Assembly: GCA_905221605.1 (NCBI GenBank) | Contig: CAJNDS010000280.1 | Span: 722,357 to 786,356, forward strand | Direction: 5' to 3' | DNA from: Symbiodinium natans | Taxonomy: Eukaryota > Sar > Dinophyceae > Suessiales > Symbiodiniaceae | Length of the DNA: 64,000 nucleotides | Part shown: piece after piece, positions 20,542-30,137 of the stretch | Position numbering within the stretch: position 1 is the stretch's first letter | Layout of the letters: each line of letters begins with the position of its first letter | Notes under the pieces: generated by a model | Told to the model about the DNA's origin: nothing | Seen by the model: the letters and a program-made list of their open reading frames with translations, nothing else | Databases searched by the model: none | Translations under genes and position numbers: made by a program

Positions 20542-23500
20542 ATGGAGAGCCAAGGGCAAGGAGAGAATCCAACCTCTCCGCAAGGTGGCGGAGCATCGCC
20601 CAGCGCTTCAGGAACGGCTACGGCTTTAGATCCTACAGTGGTGCTGAGTCAGTTGGCCACGGCAGTGGCCCAGCTTGCTAGCGTGAACCAGCCAAAGCCC
20701 AATACCTGGTCTGAAAGCAAGTATGTGAAGGCTCCAGAGATCTTCGCGCCGAAAAGCCTCGATGAAGAATTGAGCCAGTGGAGTGAATGGAGCTTTACCT
20801 TTAAACAATGGATGTACATCCAAGAAGAGGAGTATCGCAATGAATTTCAGAAGTGCGAGACTGCAGACAGCTTCGTGAGCTTTGAGTCGTATGCCCCCGA
20901 AACGAAGGCTAGAAGTATCAGACTGTATGCCATTTTGGCAACATATTTGAGACAGAGGCCCCTTCGCATTCTTCGTAGTGTGGAGAACGGCGACGGTTAC
21001 AGAGTGTGGAGAACCCTTTCAGACGAATTGCAACCACAGTCACGACCCAGAGCACTTGCACTAGCTCAGGCTCTTGTCCGGTTCCCTGCGTATAAGGAGG
21101 GTGGCTCACTATTGGACTACACGTTAGCCTTTGAGAGGTTAGTACAAGAGTACGACAAAGTGGCTGCAGCTCCATATGACGACAACCTTAAGATCAGCAC
21201 TCTCCTCAGTGGCCTGCCAGGAGATGTCAAGAAGTACTTGCAGCTCAACCTGGACGAGACAATGACCTACGAGAAGATGCGCACGCAACTTCTTCGCTTT
21301 GAGAGGTCAACTGCTCTTTGGTCTTCGGAACATTTGCTTCGTTCAGTTGGGATTGAGAAAGATGCAAAGTATCTAGAATCTGGGGGTCCTACGCCGATGG
21401 ATGTTGATAGGGTGGAGCAAGGCAAGGACAGAAACAACAAAGGCGAAAAGGGCAGAAAGGGCAAGGACAAGGGCAAGGGCAAGTATCATTACCAGCAACA
21501 TGGCAACAAAGGCTGGGGCAGCTATGGGGACAAAGGCTCTGGCAAGCAGTGGGGAAAGAACAACAAGGGCAAGGACAAGAGTGGGAAGAATGGAAAGAAA
21601 GGCAAGGACAAGGACAAAGGCAAGGGCAAGCTTGGTCCATGCTACACCTGTGGGCGAATGGGTCACATTGCAGCTGATTGTCGTGCTGGAGTGCGTCAAG
21701 TGCAAGAGAGTGAGAGCAGTACCTCAGTTCCTTCGTCTAGCGCGTCAACAGCTTCGTCGAATGCCTCAACAACCTCAAGTGCCCGAACAATACCCCAAGT
21801 TCGCCGTTTGGAGTTGCACACTATGCCCGTGATTGAAGAGATTGAAGCAGAAAGTGAGTTCCTGATCTACACTCCGCCAAGTGCCCCAACATGTCAGTAC
21901 TATGACCTCTCTGGCCAGGATAGCGAGAACGAGAACTTCAGCGAGATCCGGATGGTCACCTTGGAGAGCGAGGCTTTAGAGGAGACAGAGCCCGAGCTAG
22001 CATCTACGAGCACGTTGATGTTTGACATTCACAGTCCACGCAGTTCTGATGGTGAAGATTGTGGTCATGTGCGTGTAGTGCGTGAGCAAATGGTAGGCTA
22101 TCAGGAGGTGATCCTAGACAGCGGTGCTGATGTGACAGTGCTGCCCATGAGCATGAGTGAAGCTGGAGAGGAGAGCGGGAGTGTTGCAAACATTAGAGAC
22201 GCCCAAGGTAACACTATCGCGTCGAGCAGTACGAGACGGAATGTGATCTTTGAGATGGAGGGCCTAGATGGCAAGAAGATCTACTTCAAGGATAGAGCGG
22301 TCATTGGGAACGTTCGGCAACCACTGATGTGCGTAGGCAAGTTGTTTCAGAATGATTGGTCAGTGCAGCGAGATTCAAGTGGCAGTCATGTAATGGCACG
22401 AGGAAACCAAGGGTTCGCAGTGCACTGGGCCAGAAACTCCTTAGCGACACGTTGCAAGATCTACAGAATCGAGTCTGGAGATGATGCGAGCTCGAATGTT
22501 CGGATGATTGTTGAGATCCCTGAAAACCTTGAGCGACTCTCAGCCACACCTGGGTGGAAGCTGAGGCGAGATGGACAGCCAATGCATGTGAGCATGTCCA
22601 GTGATTGCACAGTAAACCCAGGCAGATCGTATCCGAGTCACATCTGGCCATTCCGAAGTACGTTGGTGCACAAGGGTGAGAGAAAGTATGAGGTTTTCGA
22701 GAGTGGCGAAATCTGGGAAGGCAGAGAGGTTTTGCAGACTTATGGCCCCAAAGTGAAGATGATCACGCTGCTGTCCCAGAACCCTGTAGATCCCGAGACA
22801 CTTGGAGTTGTTCAATCGGAACTCGCTCGTCCACAAGTTCGAGGTCAAGCGAGAGAAGCTGAAGCGCCAGAAGAAGCTAGAGAAGAGAGATGTGAGCGAC
22901 CAATGGAAGTAGAAGTGGGTGCATCCCAGGCACTTGGTCTTGCAGAGAGTGGTCCACCTGATGGGCCTGAGGAGCGAGCCGAACATCCTGCTGAGGCAGA
23001 TGTGCTTCCGAGGGAAACTGGGGAAGAGAAGTTGGTCATTAATGGGATCGAGGTCTTCGAAACTTCATCTTTGAGAACGTTGAGGGCAGCGTGCCAGTAC
23101 ATGCGCATAAGCAAGAGTGGTGGTAAAGGAGTGCTATGGGCAAGGCTGCAAGCAGAGATTGCAGATTCTCGAATCAAGGCGGCAGTCCAGGCGTCCGATG
23201 CGATGTTGACAGAGTATGCTAGACAGCCTCAAGTGGAACCTCAAGCGGCGCTGCCTGATCAAGCCACCATAGACCTTCATGAAATAACCCACTTCCCTCG
23301 AGCATCTTGGTGCTCAGCGTGCTTGTCATCAAGAAGCAGGGAGGACAACCACCCGGGAGCCGAGACGAAGGAGAGAGGCGTGATACACGTCGACTTCATG
23401 TTTGGTAGAACAGAAACGCCGGGCAGTGATGAAGAGCATGCGATGTCAACACACATGGTGGTAGTGGATGAGCAGACGAACTTCTGTCTTTGTGTACCAG

Positions 23501-26499
23501 TAGAATCCAAAGCGGCTCATGACTTGAAGAATGCGACTGAAGAAGTGGTGAAGCTAGGAGCGGTGCTGGGACATTCAGAGCTAGTGATCCGAGGTGACAG
23601 CGAGCCAGCCATGATCCAGTTCCTCAAGACCGTGAGTGCGAGCAGATCGAGGCTGGGATTGGGAACTAAGATCGAAGTGGCACCTCCGGATTCACAGCTG
23701 CACCATGGGTTGAAAGCTGAGCGCTTCATTACCATAGTGAGATCGATGGGAAAGTGTTTGTTGGCTTCGATAGAAGAAAAGACAGGATGGAAGGTGACTT
23801 CGAACCACCCTCTGTTCTATTGGGCCTTTCGTCACGGTGCGTTCCTGTATTCCAGATTTCATGTTCTTCGTTGCGGCCAGACCCCGTTTGAACTCCTCCA
23901 TGGTAGAGCGTATGCTGGGAAGTTGTGCCCGTTTGGCGCAACAGTGTTTGCCCAAATCCTTCCGAAAACGAATGCCAAAGCAGAACCTTGGAGAAGATGC
24001 GTGTGGTTGGGAAAGTCTTCCATGGGAAACTTAAACCTGGTGGCGGATCAGCGTGGAGTACACTATGCAAGGTCGGTAAGGAGGGGTTCCACAACGTATG
24101 TGACTGAAAACCTTGTGAGCATGAAGGGTGTGCCGTGGAACTCTGTGTTGGATGTTGTCCCGACCAAGCCCAAAAGAGCGCCCAGAATCAGAGTACCAGA
24201 TGTGTTGCTTCCCCAAGCGCCTCAAGATGAAGCAGCGAGTGACCCACCTTCGTCGGTGGCTGGTGAACCCGCAGGAGGGATAGGAGGTGGAATTACTCCT
24301 GAAGGCGGTTCAGTGATGAGCACGGATTCACCTGAGATGCTTCCTGATGCCGAAATGGAGAATGCGAGTCAGGTGGTAGAGCTTGAGGGATACATGCTTA
24401 GAAGAGTCGTGGGCACCAGTCACCCTACAAACCACGAAGATGAGATCGAGATAGAGGGTTTAGAGGTGGACCTACCAATCGAGAGCATGGAGCAGGACTA
24501 CGAGAAGGGGCTTGAGGGGCAAAGCGTTGAGGATCACGAAGAATTGCCTTGGAAGGGTAGAACGTATGAAGAGGGTCCTCCTCAACTAAGCCAGCAAGAA
24601 CTGGAAGAGTTGGACAGAAGGATGGATGACGTAGAGTATACCAGGTTGGAGAAGATGGGAGTCCTGAGACCCATGCAACGTGAAGAAGATGGTAAGGGCA
24701 TGGTGTGTTTAAAGTCGAAGACGGTGCGCGACTGGAGGTTCAGGGGGGAGTGGCGAAGGAGATCGCGTTTGGTGGCGAAGGAGTTTAGACACCTTCAACC
24801 GGCCCTTGAAGACCTGTATGCTCCAGCGAGCCTTGGGATCCTCCAGAAGTTGCTAGCGGGCTTGTGTGTGAGTGGGGAGAACCTCGTCATGTACATGGTT
24901 GATGTTTCCGATGCTTACCTTATGGTACCACAAAGGAGACCTACATTCATCACTACCTCAACAGGACTCTCCTATGAACTCAAATACAATCTTCCCGGAC
25001 AGCGTAGTGGGGCGAGAGATTGGTTCATGTATGCAGGGGAGATTTTCGCGAAAGATGGCTTGACGTCGTATCCTGCAGCACCAGCAGTGTATTATGAACC
25101 AAAATCCCTTGCGTGTTCAACACACGTAGATGATTTTCAGTTTGTCTCAGGCGAGAAGAAGGCGAGCAAACTGCTGGGCAACTTGAAGAAGTCGGGCCTT
25201 AAGCTCAAGATAGAAGGACCGATAGATCCGTTTGGAGGACAAGGGCATTTCTTGAAGCGTTTGTTTCAAGGGAAGGATGGCAGCATCAGGGTGATCCCAG
25301 AGAAGAGGTACGTGGAGAAGTTGATCTCAATCCTGCAACTTGAGCGCAGCGCGAGCAAATCGACACCACTTCCCTCAACCATAAGGTATCCTCAAGAAGA
25401 CCCGCCTTTAGAAGGTTCTGCGTACAGCACGTTCAGAAGCGCTTTGGGTCTTTTGCTCTACATGGCCAATGATATTCCAGAGATCCATTTTGCCATGAGA
25501 CTCCTTGGATCCAGATGTGCAAGTCCGAGTGAGTATGACCTTGCGATCATGCGACATGTGGGCAAGTACATGAAGGGGAGACCTGAGTGGGTACTCCAGT
25601 TGAAGCTCACACGCCCTGGCAGGACATTGGAACAGCGGCTTCGAGAGTGTGACACTGAATGCACCAGAGATCCCGTTAGCGAGCGTGGAAGCTTCAGTAG
25701 GTGTGAGCATGACGTTGAACATGAACATGAAGGAGAATGCAGTTTTGGTACAGGACATGTCTTAGAAGTGATCACGGACTCAGATTGGGGTTCAAGGATG
25801 TTTGGGCGCAAGAGTGTGTCAAGCTATTCTCTCTACTTGAACGGCAACATGGTTTTCGTGTCCACCAGGCTCCAAAAGTCCTACGCCCTAAGCTCAACAG
25901 AGGCTGAGTGGATGTCTTCGTTGTTGGGAGTCGCAGACGGCATCTTTGTCAAGCAATTCCTTGAAACATTCCTTGAATCCGAGGTGAAGCTAGTGCACAG
26001 AGTGGACAACTCCGGGGCTCGGGCGCTGGCAGCACGAGAAGGAGCCGGCAAGCTGAGACACATAGACTTGTCTTATTTGTGGCTTCAGAAAGAGAATCGT
26101 TCGGGGCACGTTTTGACAAGACCAATTTCTACGTACGCATGTCCGTCGGATCTGGGGACAAAACCTCATTCAAAGAAGCGAATCCTTTTCCTCCTGGGCT
26201 TGATGGGGTACGTTGACAACGAGACGGGCATTTTGGCAGGGGGGAAGGAAGTGAAGGAGTACTTAGTCTCTGCAGCGATCAAGCAAGGCCAGCAAAACAA
26301 CATCTTGAGAGTTCTTCTTGCTAGCTATTTAGCTCCTGTAGCAATGGGCTCCGGGATTGGTGAGCAGTCCGAGAACAATGCAACGATTGTGCTCTTTGTG
26401 ATCAGCATTTTCATTGTCATGATCATAAGGGGGTTTTGTGCAGCCACGTTGGGGTCAAGAGTACAGCAGCTCAAGTTCGTCAAAATCTCTGTTGGATGA
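20542..26499 (+). CDS. Copia-type gag-pol polyprotein
   Basis: 1985 residues starting MESQGQGENPTSPQGGG. Gag is followed by a Lys/Gly-rich stretch and the zinc knuckle CYTCGRMGHIAADC near residue 370. The protease motif is ILDSGADVTVLP, with the active Asp near 526. The integrase catalytic residues lie in HVDFMFG (Asp about 951), IRGDSEP (Asp about 1019) and LKAERF (Glu about 1060). RT has MVDVSDAYLMVP (about 1454) and THVDDFQF (about 1530), with His where most have Tyr before VDD. RNase H shows VITDSDWGS, STEAEWMSS and VDNSGARALA. The order protease-integrase-RT-RNase H defines the copia class. After RNase H about 120 extra residues include a strongly hydrophobic segment (IVLFVISIFIVMIIRGF), a likely membrane span that is unusual for this class. 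The full set of motifs suggests a functional protein. Confidence 0.95.
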   Translation: MESQGQGENPTSPQGGGASPSASGTATALDPTVVLSQLATAVAQLASVNQPKPNTWSESKYVKAPEIFAPKSLDEELSQWSEWSFTFKQWMYIQEEEYRNEFQKCETADSFVSFESYAPETKARSIRLYAILATYLRQRPLRILRSVENGDGYRVWRTLSDELQPQSRPRALALAQALVRFPAYKEGGSLLDYTLAFERLVQEYDKVAAAPYDDNLKISTLLSGLPGDVKKYLQLNLDETMTYEKMRTQLLRFERSTALWSSEHLLRSVGIEKDAKYLESGGPTPMDVDRVEQGKDRNNKGEKGRKGKDKGKGKYHYQQHGNKGWGSYGDKGSGKQWGKNNKGKDKSGKNGKKGKDKDKGKGKLGPCYTCGRMGHIAADCRAGVRQVQESESSTSVPSSSASTASSNASTTSSARTIPQVRRLELHTMPVIEEIEAESEFLIYTPPSAPTCQYYDLSGQDSENENFSEIRMVTLESEALEETEPELASTSTLMFDIHSPRSSDGEDCGHVRVVREQMVGYQEVILDSGADVTVLPMSMSEAGEESGSVANIRDAQGNTIASSSTRRNVIFEMEGLDGKKIYFKDRAVIGNVRQPLMCVGKLFQNDWSVQRDSSGSHVMARGNQGFAVHWARNSLATRCKIYRIESGDDASSNVRMIVEIPENLERLSATPGWKLRRDGQPMHVSMSSDCTVNPGRSYPSHIWPFRSTLVHKGERKYEVFESGEIWEGREVLQTYGPKVKMITLLSQNPVDPETLGVVQSELARPQVRGQAREAEAPEEAREERCERPMEVEVGASQALGLAESGPPDGPEERAEHPAEADVLPRETGEEKLVINGIEVFETSSLRTLRAACQYMRISKSGGKGVLWARLQAEIADSRIKAAVQASDAMLTEYARQPQVEPQAALPDQATIDLHEITHFPRASWCSACLSSRSREDNHPGAETKERGVIHVDFMFGRTETPGSDEEHAMSTHMVVVDEQTNFCLCVPVESKAAHDLKNATEEVVKLGAVLGHSELVIRGDSEPAMIQFLKTVSASRSRLGLGTKIEVAPPDSQLHHGLKAERFITIVRSMGKCLLASIEEKTGWKVTSNHPLFYWAFRHGAFLYSRFHVLRCGQTPFELLHGRAYAGKLCPFGATVFAQILPKTNAKAEPWRRCVWLGKSSMGNLNLVADQRGVHYARSVRRGSTTYVTENLVSMKGVPWNSVLDVVPTKPKRAPRIRVPDVLLPQAPQDEAASDPPSSVAGEPAGGIGGGITPEGGSVMSTDSPEMLPDAEMENASQVVELEGYMLRRVVGTSHPTNHEDEIEIEGLEVDLPIESMEQDYEKGLEGQSVEDHEELPWKGRTYEEGPPQLSQQELEELDRRMDDVEYTRLEKMGVLRPMQREEDGKGMVCLKSKTVRDWRFRGEWRRRSRLVAKEFRHLQPALEDLYAPASLGILQKLLAGLCVSGENLVMYMVDVSDAYLMVPQRRPTFITTSTGLSYELKYNLPGQRSGARDWFMYAGEIFAKDGLTSYPAAPAVYYEPKSLACSTHVDDFQFVSGEKKASKLLGNLKKSGLKLKIEGPIDPFGGQGHFLKRLFQGKDGSIRVIPEKRYVEKLISILQLERSASKSTPLPSTIRYPQEDPPLEGSAYSTFRSALGLLLYMANDIPEIHFAMRLLGSRCASPSEYDLAIMRHVGKYMKGRPEWVLQLKLTRPGRTLEQRLRECDTECTRDPVSERGSFSRCEHDVEHEHEGECSFGTGHVLEVITDSDWGSRMFGRKSVSSYSLYLNGNMVFVSTRLQKSYALSSTEAEWMSSLLGVADGIFVKQFLETFLESEVKLVHRVDNSGARALAAREGAGKLRHIDLSYLWLQKENRSGHVLTRPISTYACPSDLGTKPHSKKRILFLLGLMGYVDNETGILAGGKEVKEYLVSAAIKQGQQNNILRVLLASYLAPVAMGSGIGEQSENNATIVLFVISIFIVMIIRGFCAATLGSRVQQLKFVKISVG

Positions 26500-26964
26500 G
26501 ACAGCGGTCGTGAAAGTTCGCGTGACGGTGGAGCGCAAAGAAGAAGGACACCAATTGTAGCTGCGCCTGCGTTTCCAGACGTGCGCGTTTGAGAGTTTGG
26601 GCTGAAACGCATGGTTTTTTTCCTGCAGAGTTGGACAGTTTTGAGCATGGAAGATGAGAAGAGTGAAAAAGATGCATACGAAATGCATATAAACCTTCGA
26701 AGAGGGTTTAGGATGGGTTTAGGATGTGTACAGCTGAGTGACAAGCCTTTGGACTAAACCTGTTGGTCCACTACAGTAGGTAGAAACTTGCAACAGGGAG
26801 CAGGAGTGAAGCTCTTGCGACTTTTGAGAAACCTTCGAACGAAGGTTTTAGGTTTGAGGAAAAGTTGCAAAGGCCTTGCGCACACGTGCGAGCACTTTGC
26901 GAAAGGGTCACCAGGATCCTCTTTTGCAGTCCAGACATGGTAAGCTTTGAAGGCTACCACGTCT
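26500..26964 (+). other. Copia 3' untranslated region
   Basis: Between the polyprotein stop and the purine tract there is no gene-like frame. Two short GGGTTTAGGATG phrases occur near 26705-26725. Confidence 0.6.
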
Positions 26965-26972
26965 GAGGGGGG
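26965..26972 (+). promoter_or_regulatory. Polypurine tract
   Basis: GAGGGGGG immediately before the 3' LTR, the expected priming site for plus-strand DNA. Confidence 0.75.
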
Positions 26973-27117
26973 TGACAACTTTTGCAGTTACCCTGAAACA
27001 CCTCAAGAGCAGTGTTTTCCTTTGGTGCTTTGAAGAGACAGTACACACCGTCAGGCTCAACTTGAGAAGGAAAAGTGTGTGAATGTAGGGGTGTGTGTGT
27101 TTGCCCCTAGTGTGTTG
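26973..27117 (+). repeat. 3' LTR
   Basis: Same 145 bp as the 5' LTR, with no difference seen by eye. Confidence 0.9.
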
Positions 27118-27122
27118 CTTTT
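27118..27122 (+). repeat. Target-site duplication CTTTT, right
   Basis: Second copy of the duplication at 20140-20144. Confidence 0.9.
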
Positions 27123-28348
27123 CCTCCCGCTTCCGGTTTACCCTGCATCCTCCCTGGGAGACCACGAGGCCAGCACTATACAAATGGCATCTACACGCAT
27201 CCCGGCAGAAGACGCCCTCCGGCACTCGGACCGTCAGATACGCATAGCTTCCCGCACCTGCAGCTTCATGAAACTGCTCACGGAGAAGATCAACTGGAGA
27301 CTGGGCGACCTTCGACTCTACCTCCCCAAGACTGCCACTCGACAGCTAGCAGCCAAACGTAAGCACGAGGAAATGATGCTCCACGAGCCTCAGGAGAACA
27401 CTCTGACTTACATTCGGCGGCGTCAGCTCATCTTCATATCTCAGGCGATCAGAGACTATACAAATGATGGCCCAGGCCAAAACTCTTTTCAGCTCGAAGA
27501 TGCGGAGAATACCGCACTTCGAATTTGGACGTACCTAACCCGCCACTTTGCCAAAGGAGAGATCAACTTTATGATAGACACCGCCTTGTCGCATCTCCAC
27601 CTCCTGATGAAGTCGGCGGCACCATGTCTGATGTCAAGCATGGAGCAGTCGCAGCCGTCCATGGCTCCGGGACAAGGTCAGAGTTATTTTCCCCCACATC
27701 TAGGCCTACCCGAAGACAAACACTTGGATCTCCAATACTTCGACCTTCAGGCACTCAGGCGCGCCTCGACGATATACCGAGTACAGCAGCTTCTCAAGAT
27801 ATCTCACTCAACCCAGGGCGGAGAGTCGCCCGTCACCAATGGCTGGCGCTTCCAGCAACAAGCGCAACACCTCGACTCATTGCCCTATGACAAGCATCTC
27901 CAGGCCTTGCTGCCACACCTCCCGGACTACCAGGACAAACTCCGAGAGAACCTGGTGATGTACAGGCAATGGCTCCTACGAGACATCACTGAAGAGGAGA
28001 CGGCCTGGGCCCGTGACACACTTTTAGAGTCGGCAGTCTCGAGAGGAGAACTCCGCGAACTTTTCGAGCATGCTCTCCTCAAGCAGGTAAACCATACACT
28101 TCAGGCCAGTGCTGAGTCTCCTCGCCGTGTTGATTCTACTCCGAACTTCCAAAATAGCATGGCTCTTCGCTTCTACCAAATCATCAATCCTTTACATGAC
28201 GACGTCTACGAGGAGTACAAGCCGTTTGCGATCGTCTATAAGATGCTCACTCCCCCGAACCGCCAACGGGCTCGATCACTTCATCGTACTTTGTTGCACG
28301 AGAGGCACCAGTCCTTCCTTCGTCTTTTTGAACCCTAGCCTGCTAGCA

Positions 28349-28379
28349 ACTTTGCTTGTGAGGTCACCTCCTGCAAAGT
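28349..28379 (+). repeat. Hairpin site, stem ACTTTGC/GCAAAGT
   Basis: A perfect 7-bp stem flush with the 17-nt interior TTGTGAGGTCACCTCCT, 10 nt after the stop of paralog 2. Confidence 0.9.
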
Positions 28380-28701
28380 AGAGCACCAGGTTAGCAACGT
28401 CTCTGTCTAACTAGGACACCAGCAGCCTTTAGCAAGCCAAGATAAAGCAGCGGAAAAGTCTCCATCTCCAACTGCAGCACAGTCCCTTCTCACTAAGATC
28501 ACAGCGGCATTCTCCGGCAATGAGGTCTTTCTGCAGATAGTTGGAGCCTGCTGCAGAGCCAATGCCTCAGCCTTGGCTGATTCACCTAGTAACACATTCA
28601 AGTCTGCAGCTTTCTGCTTTCATTGAAGCTTGCCACAGCCGGGCTCAGCCTCTCCACACAGGCTGGCCACGTGAGGTCTCCATCCAGCTAGCAAACAAGC
28701 C
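28380..28701 (+). other. Intergenic segment
   Basis: No gene-like frame between paralogs 2 and 3, only the diverged hairpin at 28662. Confidence 0.45.
28662..28688 (+). repeat. Hairpin site with diverged core, stem GCTGG/CCAGC
   Basis: The core is reduced to GTGAGGTCTCC and shifted by 3 nt, yet a 5-bp stem still encloses exactly 17 nt. Confidence 0.6.
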
Positions 28702-29940
28702 ATGCCTTCACCGTCTCGCGAGATTCTGCTCGAGATTCTCCTGAAGTCGCTCCACGTCCCACTGACCATCTACCTACCCGACGGCATCAGTGAGCACATG
28801 GCCACATCAGCCTCAGCAACAACTCATCTTGCCCCGAGGAGGCTCCTCTTCACTACAGAAGACCTTGAACGCACGGCAGAACGAAGCATGCGAGTAGCAT
28901 CACGTCTCTGCAGCTTCATATGTCACTTGGATCGGTACCTGGCTTGGCGCGAGGGCAGACACACAGCCCTGCCCCTAGAGGCTAGCCCACATATCTTGGC
29001 AGGTAAGCGCAAGCACATTGACGACGAGCAGCCTTCGACGCACCTACCCAGGAGTATGGGGCCCCTCCAGCGCCAGCAAATCATGTACCTCACCCTCATG
29101 ATCCACAACTACACAAAAGACGGCGAAGGCTCGCCGTCCTTGAGCACGTCTGAAGCTGATCAGGCTGCTGCTTTAACCTGGCATTATCTTACCGGGAAGC
29201 TCTCGCAATCAGAGCTGAATGCCATTCTGCTCCGCACTTTGGAGCAAGCCAAGGTCATTCTGAGGTCTGAATTCACTCCAGCACATCAACGGAACCTACT
29301 CCAGCTGCATCCCCAAACGACGGCGGAGACCTGGCAAGGCCATGCATATTTCCCCCTAGGCCTCCGGCTTCAAGACCCACATCAGCTTGATCTTGAAGCA
29401 TATGATTTCAGAACGCTCAAAAGAGCATCACTTCAGCTTCGCCTACTACAACAACTGCGGACTATTACGGCCTCCACACCTACATCGGCCAGCGACCAGA
29501 TCCGAGATGGCTGGGATTTCCTTGAACAAGACCGTGATCTCTCAAAGCTTGACTACGAGGACTACCACACCAAATTGGTTTCAATGATCCCGCACTATCA
29601 GGAGACACTTCGAGAGATCCTGACACTGTATCGCCTATGGCTGTCCACCCCTCTGTCCGATGAGGACTTCCATTGGGTGCGAAACCTGGTAGTGAATCAG
29701 CTACTACCTAGAGATACTCTGCATCGCTACTTCGCTGACAGTCTCTGGCAACAAATACGACACAGATATGGAGGAGACCAAGGAGATTACGAGCAGGCAC
29801 AAGGAGTCATCACAATTCTTTCCCCGCTCCACGACCAGGTCTATGATGACTATAAGAACTTTGCTGTGGCGCTGACACTGCTCCTCGTTCGACATCGTCA
29901 ACGTCTGAAACAGACGCTAGACGACAAAATTCGGGGCTAG
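28702..29940 (+). CDS. Island paralog family member 3
   Basis: Intact frame of 412 residues (MPSPSREILLEILLKSLHVP). It aligns with paralogs 2 and 4 along its length: RVASRLCSFICHLDRYL for their RTCSF region, YLTLMIHNYTKDGEG for FISQAIRDYTNDGPG, LDLEAYDFRTLKRAS for LDLQYFDLQALRRAS, TLYRLWLSTPLSDED, and ILSPLHDQVYDDYKNFAVAL near the C-terminus. It is predicted to be mainly helical, without signal peptide or membrane span, and matches no known domain. It diverges clearly from paralogs 2 and 4, so the family is old rather than a fresh tandem duplication. Confidence 0.7.
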   Translation: MPSPSREILLEILLKSLHVPLTIYLPDGISEHMATSASATTHLAPRRLLFTTEDLERTAERSMRVASRLCSFICHLDRYLAWREGRHTALPLEASPHILAGKRKHIDDEQPSTHLPRSMGPLQRQQIMYLTLMIHNYTKDGEGSPSLSTSEADQAAALTWHYLTGKLSQSELNAILLRTLEQAKVILRSEFTPAHQRNLLQLHPQTTAETWQGHAYFPLGLRLQDPHQLDLEAYDFRTLKRASLQLRLLQQLRTITASTPTSASDQIRDGWDFLEQDRDLSKLDYEDYHTKLVSMIPHYQETLREILTLYRLWLSTPLSDEDFHWVRNLVVNQLLPRDTLHRYFADSLWQQIRHRYGGDQGDYEQAQGVITILSPLHDQVYDDYKNFAVALTLLLVRHRQRLKQTLDDKIRG

Positions 29941-29967
29941 GGACCATCCGAGCACCACAGACTTCCA

Positions 29968-29990
29968 AACGAGTGAGGTCCCCTCCTGTT
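29968..29990 (+). repeat. Hairpin site, stem AAC/GTT
   Basis: Flush with the 17-nt interior GAGTGAGGTCCCCTCCT, 27 nt after the stop of paralog 3. Confidence 0.75.
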
Positions 29991-30091
29991 CGCTGCACTA
30001 TCTTCCCAAATTGCGGGGAAAAAGCCTGTAGCTCCAATCTTTCCACGTCAAGCCTCACAAGCACAGCTCTTCTCGCAAAGTTTTCCCTCAG

Positions 30092-30123
30092 GTTCGCACG
30101 AGTGAGGTCCCCTCCTGGCGAAC
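30092..30123 (+). repeat. Hairpin site, stem GTTCGC/GCGAAC
   Basis: A perfect 6-bp stem with a 20-nt interior that contains GAGTGAGGTCCCCTCCT. It ends 14 nt before the start of paralog 4. Confidence 0.85.
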
Positions 30124-30137
30124 TTCCACCTAGGCCC

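Larger units (their letters stand above)
20145..27117 (+). mobile_element. Ty1/copia-type LTR retrotransposon, intact, 6973 bp
   Basis: The 145-bp LTRs at 20145-20289 and 26973-27117 look identical base for base. The element has a primer-binding site, one long gag-pol frame, a purine tract and a 5-bp CTTTT target duplication. It sits inside paralog 2. Identical LTRs and an unbroken 1985-codon frame mean a recent and possibly active insertion. It has none of the island hairpins, so it arrived later. Confidence 0.95.
20080..28338 (+). pseudogene. Island paralog family member 2, split by the copia element
   Basis: The N-terminal piece is 20080-20144 (MEALPPVLSRDKTMEVLLE) and the rest is 27123-28338. 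Leaving out the copia element and one copy of its CTTTT duplication gives exactly 427 codons without any stop. The product runs parallel to paralog 4 over its whole length (MEVLLESLFLPLPVYP in both). Shared motifs are RTCSFMKLL, FISQAIRDYTNDGPGQNSF, LDLQYFDLQALRRAS, YRQWLLRDI and IINPLHDDVYEEY. The clean frame means that the gene was intact until the insertion. The function is unknown. A strong hairpin precedes it and another follows its stop. Confidence 0.8.
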
